From DASUPK01 sp963831605 (lineage in GTDB: Bacteria; Actinomycetota; Thermoleophilia; Solirubrobacterales; 70-9), in contig CAWHQR010000005.1 of assembly GCA_963831605.1 (NCBI GenBank), forward strand, positions 372,001 through 436,000: 64,000 nt of DNA. The letters are read 5' to 3'. The translations under genes and the position numbers were made by a program. This document shows, in pieces, positions 55,108-63,437 of this stretch (position 1 is the stretch's first letter; every line of letters starts with the position of its first letter). Below the pieces are notes generated by a model. That model did not search any database, was not told the origin of the DNA, and saw nothing but the letters and a program-made list of their open reading frames with translations.

Positions 55108-58100
55108 TCACGCTTCGGACGCCGGGCAGATCAGCTTGAAATCGCACCAGGAGCAGATCTCCGGCGAGGGACGTGGTTCGAAGTCCTGCCCGAGGATCCC
55201 CTCGCCGACCTCCAGCACGACGCCCTCGACCCGCTCGAGGTCATCCGGCGAGCCGCCCACGGCCACCTTCTCGTCCGCCAGCACGTACCAATAGCTTCCG
55301 GCCGCACCCTCCAGGCGCCAGGCCTCTCGCGCGGCCAGGCGATAGATCGCGAGCTGAACGTCGGATTCGAGCTCGCGGACGGGCTTCGGATCCCCGGTCT
55401 TGTAGTCGATCAGCTCATAGCCGCCGCTCGGCAGCTGGTCCACCCGGTCGACCCTGCCGCGCAGATGGTGGGGCCCGATCCGGAAGTCGAACTTCCTCTC
55501 GACCCAGCGCGGGTGCGAGCCGCTCGCCACCTCCCGGGCGTGGTAGCGATGCAGGGCATCGATCGCCTTCTCGCGGAACTGGAGCTCGTCGTCGGACTCA
55601 CCGAAGCCGGAACGCCGCCAGGCCGCGGCGAACAGCCCCATCAGGTGCTCCAGAGTCCCCGCCTCGGCCTCCCCCTCCGCGGCAGTCTGGTGGCCGTGGA
55701 ACCGCTCCAGGACCTGGTGGATGACGATCCCGAAGCGCTGGTTGATCGTGGTCTCCTGGGGGATGCCGAAGACGCGCGCGAACTTGTACTTGAGCGGACA
55801 GGTCCGGTAGAGGGTGATGTCGGTGGCGGAGAGCGCAAGTCCCTCGCCCCGGCGCGGAAGGAAGGCCTCGAGCGAAGGCTCGTCGCGTTGCTCGATCAAC
55901 TCGCGGCGGCGCTTGGCCGCACCCTCCTCGTCGAGCAGGTACGCATCGAGCCCGGAGTCGTGGAGCGCGGATCGCTGCTCCGGTGAGATCGCGTGGTCGA
56001 GCAGGTCGTTGATCGCCGCCAGGGCATCCGCGGCGGGCTCCTCGCTCGATCCCTGGATCAGCCCCGCCAGCTTGACCAGCTCCAGGAAGCGGGCGACCGC
56101 CCGGGTGACGTCCATGTAGGTGTCGAGGCGAGGCTCGCGGAGCTTGCCTCCGGCTCGCCAGGCCTCCTCGAGGACCTCGTCCTGAATCATCCGATAGGTG
56201 GCCTGCAGCCCCTCTGCTGGGCCGAAGAGCTCCTCGCCCTGCTCCTGTTCGGCCGCGTCCAACACCGCCCGTGCGTCCTCGTAGAAGGGGGAGGGGCGCG
56301 CGTCGCCCCCCTCCGTCGCCGCCGGCCTCGAGAGAACGAGCTCGTCACGGGCCCGGGTCATCGCCACGTAGAGCAGGTGCCGCTGCTCGTCCTCGTGAGA
56401 GGGCCCGCCGGCGCCGACTCCGGTGGGCACGACCGGAGGACCCGCCGGTACCGCGCCTGGGACGCCCCCGGCGTGCAGCCCCACCACGTACACCCGCGAG
56501 AACTCGAGGCCCTTGGTTCGCTCCAGGGACATCACCCGCACGGCGTCAGCGGTCGGCTCGGTGGGCTCATCCACGGGCGGGACTCCGGCCTCCGAGACCG
56601 CGACCAGATAGCGGACGAAGTCGCGGTTCGAGCCGGTCGGCTCGCGGCGCGTCCAGGCGGCCGCCAGCTCGCCAAGGCGCGAGAGGTTGCGCAGCCGCTC
56701 GGCCGCCTCGGGGTGAGCGGCGAAGAGCCGGTGCCGGCGAAAGCCGATCCGCTCGATCAGCCGCCGCACGAAGACATCCGCTCGCATCTCGCCCATGGCG
56801 CGTGCGGCAGCCCGGTGAAGCTGGAGAAACTCCCGGATGCGGTCGCGTGCCTCCGGTGGGATCTGCGGGCTCTCCAGCGAGGCCTCGAGCGCCGAGACCA
56901 TGTCGAGCTTGCGGCGGCGGGCGATCGTCGTGCACCGTGCGAGGTCGACCGACCGCAGCTCGACGGGGGGCCGGCTGAGAGCCCGGACGGCCGCAGCAGC
57001 ATCCGTCGGATCGGCGAGCAGCCGCAGCCAGGCGATCACGTCGCGCACCTCGGACCGCTGGAAGAAGGCGCCGGGACCGGTGACCCGGTAGGGGACGCGC
57101 CTCTCCTCGAGCGCCGCGGCAATCGCCCGTTCCCTGCCGCCTCCCCGCGGCACCGCTACGCAGACCTCCTCCATCTTCACGTCGCCCGCCGCGAGGGCGG
57201 CCTCGATGTCTCGTGCCACGGCCTGGGCCTCGGCCCGCTCGTTGATCCCGCACCAGAAGCGCACCCGGGTCGCCGGCCCCGCCGCGCGGCGGGCGACCTC
57301 GGCACCGCGTTCGGCGGGAGCCACCACCGCATGCGCGGCATCCAGCAGGTCTCCGCCGTAGCGCCAGCTCGGCTCGAGGGTCAGCTCAGTCGGGGAGAAG
57401 GCCTCGCGCGCCCAGGCCGAGGCCGCCCGGCACGGCGCTCTGCCCTGCTCGTCGTCGCACGAGATCACGGTCGTCTCCGCCCCCCGGGCGAGGGCCTCGA
57501 TCAGCGAGCGCTCGGCCGGGCAGGCGTCCTCCGCCTCGTCCACGAGCAGGTCCGGAAAGCGCTCCGAGACAGCCTGGGCGAGCGCGGGCCGCTCGTGCAG
57601 CAGCCGGGTCAGCTCGATCACCGCGTCCACCTCGTCCATCGCGCCGGCGGCTCGCAGCATCGAGTCGTGCATCTCGTAGAGCTCCGCGAACTCACGCTCC
57701 CTGGCCGCCGAATCCCGCTCGGCGACGGAGCCGCCCGCCTGCTCGTCGGACCAACGGCGGAAACGCTCGGCCGTCACCCCCGCGGACTTCAGCGCGTCGA
57801 TGCGGTCGACGATGCGCGCGAGCAGGCCAGCCGGATTTCCGCGGATCTCGTGCCTGCGCAGGGGCAGCTCGTCGATGCGGTCGAGCAGCATGGCCAGCCG
57901 TTCGGCCGGGCTCAGCGACTCGAAGAAGGGGTCGATTTCGGCCTCCGTGGCGTGCTCCCGCAGGATCCGGGCGGCCGCGACCGGATGCGTGTGGACGACG
58001 AGCTCCTCGTAGGCGGTCTCGATCGTCTCCTCGGCGCGAACCCGGATGCGGTTGGAGGCAGCGGCCGAGCGCGAGAGCACGAGCGGACGGCGCCCCTGGC

Positions 58101-58248
58101 TGACCAGGCGGCTCAGGCGCCTGGCCAGTGCCTCGGTTCTCCCGGAGCCGGCGGCGCCCAGGACCAGCAGGGCTCCCTGCTCGTGGGCGGACACGGCCTC
58201 CTGCTGCTCGGTCGGGCCCGGCTTCCCTCGATCGTGCTCATCAGCCAT
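55108..58248 (-). CDS. SF1 (UvrD/AddA-like) helicase with C-terminal Fe-S PD-(D/E)XK nuclease
   Basis: 1046 residues from ATG 58248. Helicase motifs: TEQQEAV (Q), GAAGSGRT (residues 31-38) in place of GxxGxGKT, LLVDEAEDA (motif II), VISCDDEQ (III), LEPSWRYGG (IV), VRVMSLERTKGLEF (V) and LLYVAMTRAR (VI). All are intact except that the Walker A Lys is Arg 37. The nuclease has His 844, Asp 934, Asp 948 and Lys 950 (LIDYKTG), with Cys 817, 1032, 1035 and 1041 arranged as in AddB-type 4Fe-4S nucleases. Probably double-strand-break resection; the Arg suggests weak or lost ATPase, as in RecC-like subunits. No partner gene is nearby. Confidence 0.88.
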   Translation of the reverse strand: MADEHDRGKPGPTEQQEAVSAHEQGALLVLGAAGSGRTEALARRLSRLVSQGRRPLVLSRSAAASNRIRVRAEETIETAYEELVVHTHPVAAARILREHATEAEIDPFFESLSPAERLAMLLDRIDELPLRRHEIRGNPAGLLARIVDRIDALKSAGVTAERFRRWSDEQAGGSVAERDSAAREREFAELYEMHDSMLRAAGAMDEVDAVIELTRLLHERPALAQAVSERFPDLLVDEAEDACPAERSLIEALARGAETTVISCDDEQGRAPCRAASAWAREAFSPTELTLEPSWRYGGDLLDAAHAVVAPAERGAEVARRAAGPATRVRFWCGINERAEAQAVARDIEAALAAGDVKMEEVCVAVPRGGGRERAIAAALEERRVPYRVTGPGAFFQRSEVRDVIAWLRLLADPTDAAAAVRALSRPPVELRSVDLARCTTIARRRKLDMVSALEASLESPQIPPEARDRIREFLQLHRAAARAMGEMRADVFVRRLIERIGFRRHRLFAAHPEAAERLRNLSRLGELAAAWTRREPTGSNRDFVRYLVAVSEAGVPPVDEPTEPTADAVRVMSLERTKGLEFSRVYVVGLHAGGVPGAVPAGPPVVPTGVGAGGPSHEDEQRHLLYVAMTRARDELVLSRPAATEGGDARPSPFYEDARAVLDAAEQEQGEELFGPAEGLQATYRMIQDEVLEEAWRAGGKLREPRLDTYMDVTRAVARFLELVKLAGLIQGSSEEPAADALAAINDLLDHAISPEQRSALHDSGLDAYLLDEEGAAKRRRELIEQRDEPSLEAFLPRRGEGLALSATDITLYRTCPLKYKFARVFGIPQETTINQRFGIVIHQVLERFHGHQTAAEGEAEAGTLEHLMGLFAAAWRRSGFGESDDELQFREKAIDALHRYHAREVASGSHPRWVERKFDFRIGPHHLRGRVDRVDQLPSGGYELIDYKTGDPKPVRELESDVQLAIYRLAAREAWRLEGAAGSYWYVLADEKVAVGGSPDDLERVEGVVLEVGEGILGQDFEPRPSPEICSWCDFKLICPASEA

Positions 58249-58330
58249 CGATTTCAGGCTAACCCACGCATCCCCTGGCTCAGGCGCGCTTCCCGCTGGG
58301 CGCGCGGAAACCATCGCTAACCTGGCCCGC

Positions 58331-59155
58331 GTGGCCGGTCCGAGCGCTGATCAGTGGATTGCCGCCTGCCGCCGGGCCGTCGAGGTGCAGAAGCGGGTCT
58401 TCGCCGAGCATAGGGGGATCGAGGCGCGCACCCAGTACGACGGGGTGGGCGAAGGTGGGGACAACACGCTGGTCATCGACCGGCTCTGCGAGGACGCGAT
58501 CTTCGAGGAGCTCGACGCCCTGCACCGGGAGGGTCACGAGTTCATGGCCGTCTCTGAGGAGCGGGGATCCGTCGCCTTCGGGAACGGGTCGGACCTCCAG
58601 GTGGTGATCGATCCGATCGACGGGTCCCTCAACGCCCGCCGGACGATCCCGCTTCACAGCGTGAGCATCGCGGTGGCTGAGGGCGAGTCGATGGGTGACG
58701 TGACCTTCGGCTACGTCTACGAATTCGGCGCGGGCGAGGAGTTCGTCGCCACGCCGGACGGCGCGCAGCTGGACGGCGAGGCGATCCAGGCCCCTCCCGG
58801 GGACGGGTTGGAGGTCGTCGCACTCGAGGCGTCGAAGCCCGAGCGTGTCGTGAAGGCCGCCGAGGTCCTGCGGGACCGCGCCTATCGGCTCCGATCTCCG
58901 GGATCGATCGCCGTCGACCTCGCGTACGTGGCCTGTGGGCGCTTCGACGGCATGATCACCACCCGCAGCTGCCGCTCCGTCGACGCTGCCGCGGGGCAGC
59001 TCATCGCCAGGGCCGCCGGGGCGACCGTGGACTTCGGAGGAGAGGCCCTCGATGAGACCCCGCTCGATCTGGCCGCTCGCTACGACCTTGCCGCGGCACG
59101 CACGGCCAACGACCTCGCCGTTCTGCGCGAGGCCCAGGAGGCGGTCTATGCCTGA
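58331..59155 (+). CDS. inositol monophosphatase-family phosphatase
   Basis: 274 residues, GTG at 58331. Metal sites: Glu 77 in EFMAVSEERGSVAF (in place of the common GEE), DPIDGSLNARRTIPLHSVSIA with Asp 94 and Asp 97, and a C-terminal Asp in RSVDAAAGQLI (usually WDxAAG). The family includes inositol-1-phosphatase, histidinol phosphatase and fructose-1,6-bisphosphatase; the specificity cannot be told. The start overlaps nothing: 82 bases separate it from the divergent helicase. It overlaps the DUF2342 gene by eight bases. Confidence 0.88.
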   Translation: MAGPSADQWIAACRRAVEVQKRVFAEHRGIEARTQYDGVGEGGDNTLVIDRLCEDAIFEELDALHREGHEFMAVSEERGSVAFGNGSDLQVVIDPIDGSLNARRTIPLHSVSIAVAEGESMGDVTFGYVYEFGAGEEFVATPDGAQLDGEAIQAPPGDGLEVVALEASKPERVVKAAEVLRDRAYRLRSPGSIAVDLAYVACGRFDGMITTRSCRSVDAAAGQLIARAAGATVDFGGEALDETPLDLAARYDLAAARTANDLAVLREAQEAVYA

Positions 59156-60233
59156 CGGTCTCGTCGACTGGAACATGGCCGAGCGCGTCGCCCGCGCCCT
59201 CTCCGGGACAGGCCCTCGCTGGGATGGAAGCGAGGAGGAACTTCGCGTGGAGTCCGACCGTGCGGCCGAGCTGGTCCGCCGCTACACCGGCCTGAAGCCC
59301 AAGGGCCGAATCCCGCCGGCTGAGCTGGTCGACCGGGCGCAATGGGCCGACGTGAACCTGGAGACCTTCCGTGACCTTTCGGTGCGCGTCGAGGCCCATA
59401 TGGAGGACCGCATGAAGGATTCGAACGGGAAGGGCAGCGGCCTGCAGCGAACGATCGTCGGCGCTGCCACCGGCGCCGAGATCGGGCTGGCAGTCGGCTA
59501 CCTCTCGCAGCGGGTGATCGGCCAGTACGACATCGCGCTGATCGGACCGGCACGGGCGCCCAGGCTGCTCTTCGTGGGACCCAACCTCTCCGCAGCGCGT
59601 GCCCGGCTCGATGTCGACCGTGACCTGTTCCTCCGCTGGATCGCCCTTCACGAGACCACCCACGCCGTTCATTTCTCCGCCGTCCCATGGCTCCGCGAGC
59701 ACATCGGCGCGATCGCGGAGGAGCTCTTCGAAAAGGCGGCGATCGAGGTGAAGCCCGGCGAGGTGCTGGGGAAGCTGGCCCGGACGAACCCCCGGGAGCT
59801 GGTTCGCTCCGCGACCAACGGCGAGCTGGTGACGCTGCTGTGGCCCGAGCCGCACCGCCGCCTGGTCGAGAGGCTGACGGCGACGATGACCCTGGTGGAG
59901 GGCTATGCGGAGCACGTCATGGACGCTGTCGGCGACCAGCTCGACCCCGGCTACACGGCCCTGCGCCGCGCCCTCGACCGGGACCGCGAGCGGCGCGGCC
60001 TGCTCGACTCGATCGTCTCGAAGGTGCTCGGCCTCGACATGAAGCTGGCGCAGTATCGGCGCGGCAAGGCGTTCGCCGACGAGGTGGTCCGCGCCCACGG
60101 CATCCGCACGCTCAATCGCGCCTGGAGCGAGCCTGAGGCCCTGCCGAGGCCCGACGAGCTCGATAGCCCGGGCGAATGGGTCGAGCGTGTGGGCGCCGCG
60201 CGCGAGCGCCGGTTCCTCTCCTTGTTTCGCTAG
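59148..60233 (+). CDS. zinc-dependent metalloprotease of the DUF2342 / F420-associated family
   Basis: 361 residues. HExxH zinc motif HETTH at residues 168-172 (ALHETTHAVHF), with downstream TLVEGYAEHVMDAVG carrying a probable third ligand. SGLQRTIVGAATGAEIGLAVGYLSQRVIGQYD (split) is a Gly/Ala-rich stretch typical of the family. The C-terminal helical part contains LGLDMKLAQYRRGKAFADEV. The family (TIGR03624/03883) is found in actinobacteria and often encoded near F420 or tRNA-modification genes; its substrate is unknown. ATG chosen because it sits within the IMPase end. Confidence 0.9.
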   Translation: MPDGLVDWNMAERVARALSGTGPRWDGSEEELRVESDRAAELVRRYTGLKPKGRIPPAELVDRAQWADVNLETFRDLSVRVEAHMEDRMKDSNGKGSGLQRTIVGAATGAEIGLAVGYLSQRVIGQYDIALIGPARAPRLLFVGPNLSAARARLDVDRDLFLRWIALHETTHAVHFSAVPWLREHIGAIAEELFEKAAIEVKPGEVLGKLARTNPRELVRSATNGELVTLLWPEPHRRLVERLTATMTLVEGYAEHVMDAVGDQLDPGYTALRRALDRDRERRGLLDSIVSKVLGLDMKLAQYRRGKAFADEVVRAHGIRTLNRAWSEPEALPRPDELDSPGEWVERVGAARERRFLSLFR

Positions 60234-60280
60234 TTGCGAAAACGGCGAAACGGTGTAACTCGCCTTCCGGGAGGGGTTAC

Positions 60281-60324
60281 AAACGTGTGTTCGCAAAACG
60301 TGTGTTCGGTGCTAAGCTCCGAAC
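60281..60324 (+). promoter_or_regulatory. repeat-rich promoter region of the repeat-protein gene
   Basis: aaacgtgtgttcg occurs twice (60281-60293 and 60296-60308), 15 bases apart, and gttcgg/ccgaac forms a dyad at 60304-60324 with a 9-base loop. Just before, gtaac..gttac arms frame 60255-60280. The 145-base gap between the metalloprotease stop and the ATG at 60379 is long for this window, so these are likely activator or repressor sites. Confidence 0.5.
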
Positions 60325-60378
60325 GTACTTAGAGCTAATAAGACCGACGAAAGCAAGCTGAAGGGATTGAGAGCCGAT

Positions 60379-60885
60379 ATGGCCAGCAAGACCAAGACCA
60401 AGACCGAAGTGAAGACCGAAGTGAAGACCGAAGTCATCAGCAACGACCGCAAGCCGTCGGAGCAGGCCTTGCAGGCCGTCGACGTTGCCGTCGGAGCCGT
60501 CCCCACGGTCGCCGAGAACGTTCGCACCACCGCCGAGACGTGGACGAACTCGGAGACCCGTTCGCAGGAGATCGAGACGCTGCAGAAGCGCGTCCAGAGC
60601 CTGCGCGACTCGAAGGGGCGGACCACCGAGCTGGAGTCGCTTCGCGACCGCCTCAGTTCCGAGCTGGAGAAGGCCGAGTCCAAGGGCGGAGATGTCCGCC
60701 GTCAGGTCACCGACCAGCTGGTCGGCCAGGCCCGCAAGGCGCGCGAGCGCGTCGAGCCGGTCTACCGCGAGCGGGTCGAGCCCGTCTACCGCGAGCGCGT
60801 CGAGCCGGTCGTCAAGGAGCGCGTGGAGCCCATCTACCGGGACCGCGTTGAGCCGGCCGTCAAAAAGGTGCGCGAGCGCATCTAG
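60379..60885 (+). CDS. Lys/Glu-rich coiled-coil protein with octapeptide repeats
   Basis: 168 residues, not recognised. N-terminus has KTEV repeats (KTKTKTEVKTEVKTEV). The middle (about 60-115) is a heptad-type coiled coil, QEIETLQKRVQSLRD then ELESLRDRLSSELEKAES. The C-terminus holds five consecutive octads of RVEP(V/I/A)(Y/V)(R/K)(E/D/K), ending VRERI. No signal peptide, cysteine or catalytic motif is present. The pattern recalls phasin-like or DNA-/heparin-binding lysine-rich proteins, but no homology is claimed. It has its own promoter region with repeats and a strong terminator, suggesting abundant single-gene expression. Confidence 0.7.
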   Translation: MASKTKTKTEVKTEVKTEVISNDRKPSEQALQAVDVAVGAVPTVAENVRTTAETWTNSETRSQEIETLQKRVQSLRDSKGRTTELESLRDRLSSELEKAESKGGDVRRQVTDQLVGQARKARERVEPVYRERVEPVYRERVEPVVKERVEPIYRDRVEPAVKKVRERI

Positions 60886-60983
60886 TCGCTTAGCCCGGGT
60901 CGCCCTCGAGAGGTGGCGCGCCCGGAGAAGCCTGCTGGCACATAAATCCTCGCCAGCGGGAAGCAGCAACCTCTCCTCCCTCG

Positions 60984-61010
60984 AAAACCGGGCCCCAGTG
61001 GCCCGGTTTT
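60984..61010 (+). terminator. intrinsic terminator with 11-bp stem
   Basis: aaaaccgggcc / ggcccggtttt is a perfect 11-base stem with a 5-base loop; both ends run in A and T, so it can act in either direction. It follows the repeat-protein stop by about 100 bases and lies 50 bases before mrp. Confidence 0.8.
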
Positions 61011-61059
61011 CATGTTCCGGGCCGGGGTCGCGGCCTGGCCCCGCCTACAATGGGCGACC

Positions 61060-62214
61060 GTGCCGACCAAGGACCAGATCACCGAGAAGCTGACCCAGGT
61101 CATCGACCCGGAGCTGCGGCGTTCGATCGTCGAGCTCGGGATGGTGCGCTCGATCGACATCCACGACGACGGCCGCGTCGACGTGGTCGTCTCGCTGACG
61201 ACTCCCGGATGCCCGATCCGCTCCCACTTCCAGAACGCGGTTGTCCAGCACGTCTCCGAGCTCGAGGGGGTCAACACCGTCGGAGTCGGCTTCGACGTCC
61301 TCTCCGATGGAGAGAAGTCCGATCTGCAGCAGAAGCTCGGGCGTCCGAAGCTCCCCGACGGCGCGCTGGCCCAGGTGAAGAACGTGATCTGCGTCGCCTC
61401 GGGCAAGGGCGGGGTCGGCAAGTCGACGATGACCGCCAACCTCGCTGCGGCACTGCACGCCGAAGGACACAAGGCGGGCGCACTCGACTGCGACGTCTAC
61501 GGCTACTCGATCCCGCGAATGCTCGGCATCAACCAGAAGCCGGAGGTGTCGCCGGAGCGCAAGATCATCCCTCCCGTCTCCCCGTCCGGCCCGACGGTGA
61601 TGTCGATCGGCTTCTTCGTCGAGGAGAACGCGGCGGTCGTCTGGCGCGGCCCCATGCTCCACAAGGCGATCCAGCAGTTCCTCGAGGACGTGGCATGGGA
61701 GGAGCTCGACTACCTGCTGCTCGACCTGCCACCCGGCACCGGGGACGTCTCCATGACGCTCGCCCAGCTGCTTCCACAGGCAAAGATCGCGATCGTCACC
61801 ACGCCCCAGCCGGCCGCGCAGAGCGTCGCCCGCCGCGCGGCCGAGATGGCGGCGAAGGTCGATCTCGAGGTGCTCGGCGTGATCGAGAACATGTCCGCCT
61901 TCACCGGCCCCGACGGCGAACGGGTCGCGATCTTCGGGGAGGGTGGCGGGGAGCTCCTCGCCGAGGAGCTCGATGTTCCCCTGCTCGCCAAGGTTCCGCT
62001 CTCGAGCGATCTCCGGGAGCACGCTGACGAGGGCAAGCCCCTGGTCATCGATGACCCGGATGCCCCGGCCTCCCAGATGATCCGCGAGGCGGCTCGCGGC
62101 ATCGTCGCGGCGACGCCGGTCGAGCTTCCCCTGCTTCAGGGCGCGGAGGCAGCGACCGCAGCCGCGCCGAATGGCGGCGGGATCAGCGGCACCGAGCTGC
62201 CGATGGTCCAGTAG
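61060..62214 (+). CDS. mrp: Mrp/NBP35-family P-loop ATPase (Fe-S cluster carrier type)
   Basis: 384 residues from a GTG at 61060. N-terminal MIP18/DUF59 domain (VIDPELRRSIVELGMVRSIDI, TTPGCPIRSHFQNAV) then the deviant Walker A ASGKGGVGKSTMTANLA at ~113-129, switch I-like GALDCDVYGYSIPRMLG, and LDLPPGTGDVSMTLAQ. The usual CxxC for the bridging Fe-S cluster, found after IENM in many Mrp proteins, is replaced by SAFTGPDGERVAIFG; actinobacterial relatives also lack it as far as I recall. Fe-S delivery is therefore inferred from family only. Next gene starts five bases later. Confidence 0.93.
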   Translation: MPTKDQITEKLTQVIDPELRRSIVELGMVRSIDIHDDGRVDVVVSLTTPGCPIRSHFQNAVVQHVSELEGVNTVGVGFDVLSDGEKSDLQQKLGRPKLPDGALAQVKNVICVASGKGGVGKSTMTANLAAALHAEGHKAGALDCDVYGYSIPRMLGINQKPEVSPERKIIPPVSPSGPTVMSIGFFVEENAAVVWRGPMLHKAIQQFLEDVAWEELDYLLLDLPPGTGDVSMTLAQLLPQAKIAIVTTPQPAAQSVARRAAEMAAKVDLEVLGVIENMSAFTGPDGERVAIFGEGGGELLAEELDVPLLAKVPLSSDLREHADEGKPLVIDDPDAPASQMIREAARGIVAATPVELPLLQGAEAATAAAPNGGGISGTELPMVQ

Positions 62215-62219
62215 GGCGA

Positions 62220-63437
62220 ATGCCGATCCGCTGGCGGGCCACCGCCGCGGTTCTCGTCTGCGCCCTTCATCTCGCCGCCTTCGCCCCGACGATCGGGGAC
62301 TGGTCCTCGGTCCTGGTCAACGACTTCGCGCCGCAGGCGCAGGCGATCAAGGGCGGCGACCTTCCCTACCGGGACCAGGACATCGAGTACCCGCCACTCT
62401 CGGTCCCTGTCCTGATCGCCCCGATCTATCTCGGCAACAGCACCCAGGACTTCGTCGATGGCTTCATGTGGGAGATGCTGGCCTTCGATCTGGGGATCGT
62501 CGTGCTGATCGCGGTGGCGCTGCCGGGGGACGCGAAGCGCGTTCTCTCGGCGCTCGGGATCTACACGGTGGGCGTGGTGATCCTCTCGGGCGTCGTCCTC
62601 GAGAGCTCGCTGATCGACACCGGGCCACTCGCGCTCTCCAGATTCGACCTGGTGCCCGCGATCTTCGTGCTGGCGGCGGTGCTCGCCCGGGACCGGGGCC
62701 GCTCAGCGACGTGGTCGGGATTACTGTCCATCGGGGTCGCAATCAAGGCGTTTCCCCTCTTCCTGTATCCGGCACTGCTGCGGGGTGAGCGGAACCTCAG
62801 GAGGGTCGTGATCGCCGGCGCGATCCCGTTGCTGCTCTGCGCCGCCGCCGTCCTCGTCATGGGCGACGAGTTCGGGTCGGCGATCACCTACCACACGCAG
62901 CGAGCCCTCCAGGTGGAGAGCCTCGCCGCCAGTCCTTTCGAGGTCGCTCACGTCCTCGGTTCGTCCGGCATCTCGTCGGTGGTGGGGCACGGCGGATTCG
63001 AGATCCGCTCCTCCGGCGCCACCGTCGCGCGCTGGATCTCGGTCGTCGTGGGAGCGGCCGCATACCTCTGGCTCGTCTGGGCGGGCTGGCGCTCCAGGGC
63101 CTCGAACCTCGCGCTGGTCACAGCCCTGCTGACGGTTCTGGTCGTCTTCGCGCCGGTGCTGTCGCCTCAGTTCCTGCTCTGGATCCTGCCGGTCTCCGCG
63201 TGCGCCTACGGACTCGGCAAGGAGAACCTCGTCCTGCTGGTCACGATCCTGCTCACCCAGATCGTGCTTCAGAACTACGACGGAGTGGATTCGCTGGCGG
63301 GCGGCTTCGTCTGGCCGCTCGCGGCGAGGAACGTCATGCTGGTCGTCTACCTCTGCCTGGTCGCCGTGCCGATCCTGCGGGAGGGACGCGAGCCGGCCCG
63401 CGCGCCGAGTACTGAGGCGTATGCCGTGGCGCGCTAG
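62220..63437 (+). CDS. GT87-like polyprenyl-phosphate mannosyltransferase / DUF2029 protein
   Basis: 405 residues with about ten membrane helices. A catalytic-type Asp-containing loop near the N-terminus reads VNDFAPQAQAIKGGDLPYRDQDIEYPPLS, with the YPP signature of GT87/DUF2029 integral-membrane mannosyltransferases; APVLSPQFLLWILPV is the conserved block near the C-terminus. Such GT-C enzymes extend cell-wall lipomannan-type glycans from polyprenyl-phosphate-mannose, possibly made by the enzyme at 45158-45886. Likely co-transcribed with mrp. Its stop overlaps the convergent CAP gene on CTAG. Confidence 0.82.
   Translation: MPIRWRATAAVLVCALHLAAFAPTIGDWSSVLVNDFAPQAQAIKGGDLPYRDQDIEYPPLSVPVLIAPIYLGNSTQDFVDGFMWEMLAFDLGIVVLIAVALPGDAKRVLSALGIYTVGVVILSGVVLESSLIDTGPLALSRFDLVPAIFVLAAVLARDRGRSATWSGLLSIGVAIKAFPLFLYPALLRGERNLRRVVIAGAIPLLLCAAAVLVMGDEFGSAITYHTQRALQVESLAASPFEVAHVLGSSGISSVVGHGGFEIRSSGATVARWISVVVGAAAYLWLVWAGWRSRASNLALVTALLTVLVVFAPVLSPQFLLWILPVSACAYGLGKENLVLLVTILLTQIVLQNYDGVDSLAGGFVWPLAARNVMLVVYLCLVAVPILREGREPARAPSTEAYAVAR

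Noticed and set aside
60724..60885. Short tandem DNA repeats that look like a small array
   Set aside because: The 24-base period encodes an in-frame octapeptide repeat with synonymous drift; there are no unique spacers as in CRISPR.
60277..60969. Antisense frame over the repeat protein with LDALAVDGLDPL repeats
   Set aside because: The repeats are the reverse reading of the octapeptide region; it crosses the promoter and has no supporting start site.
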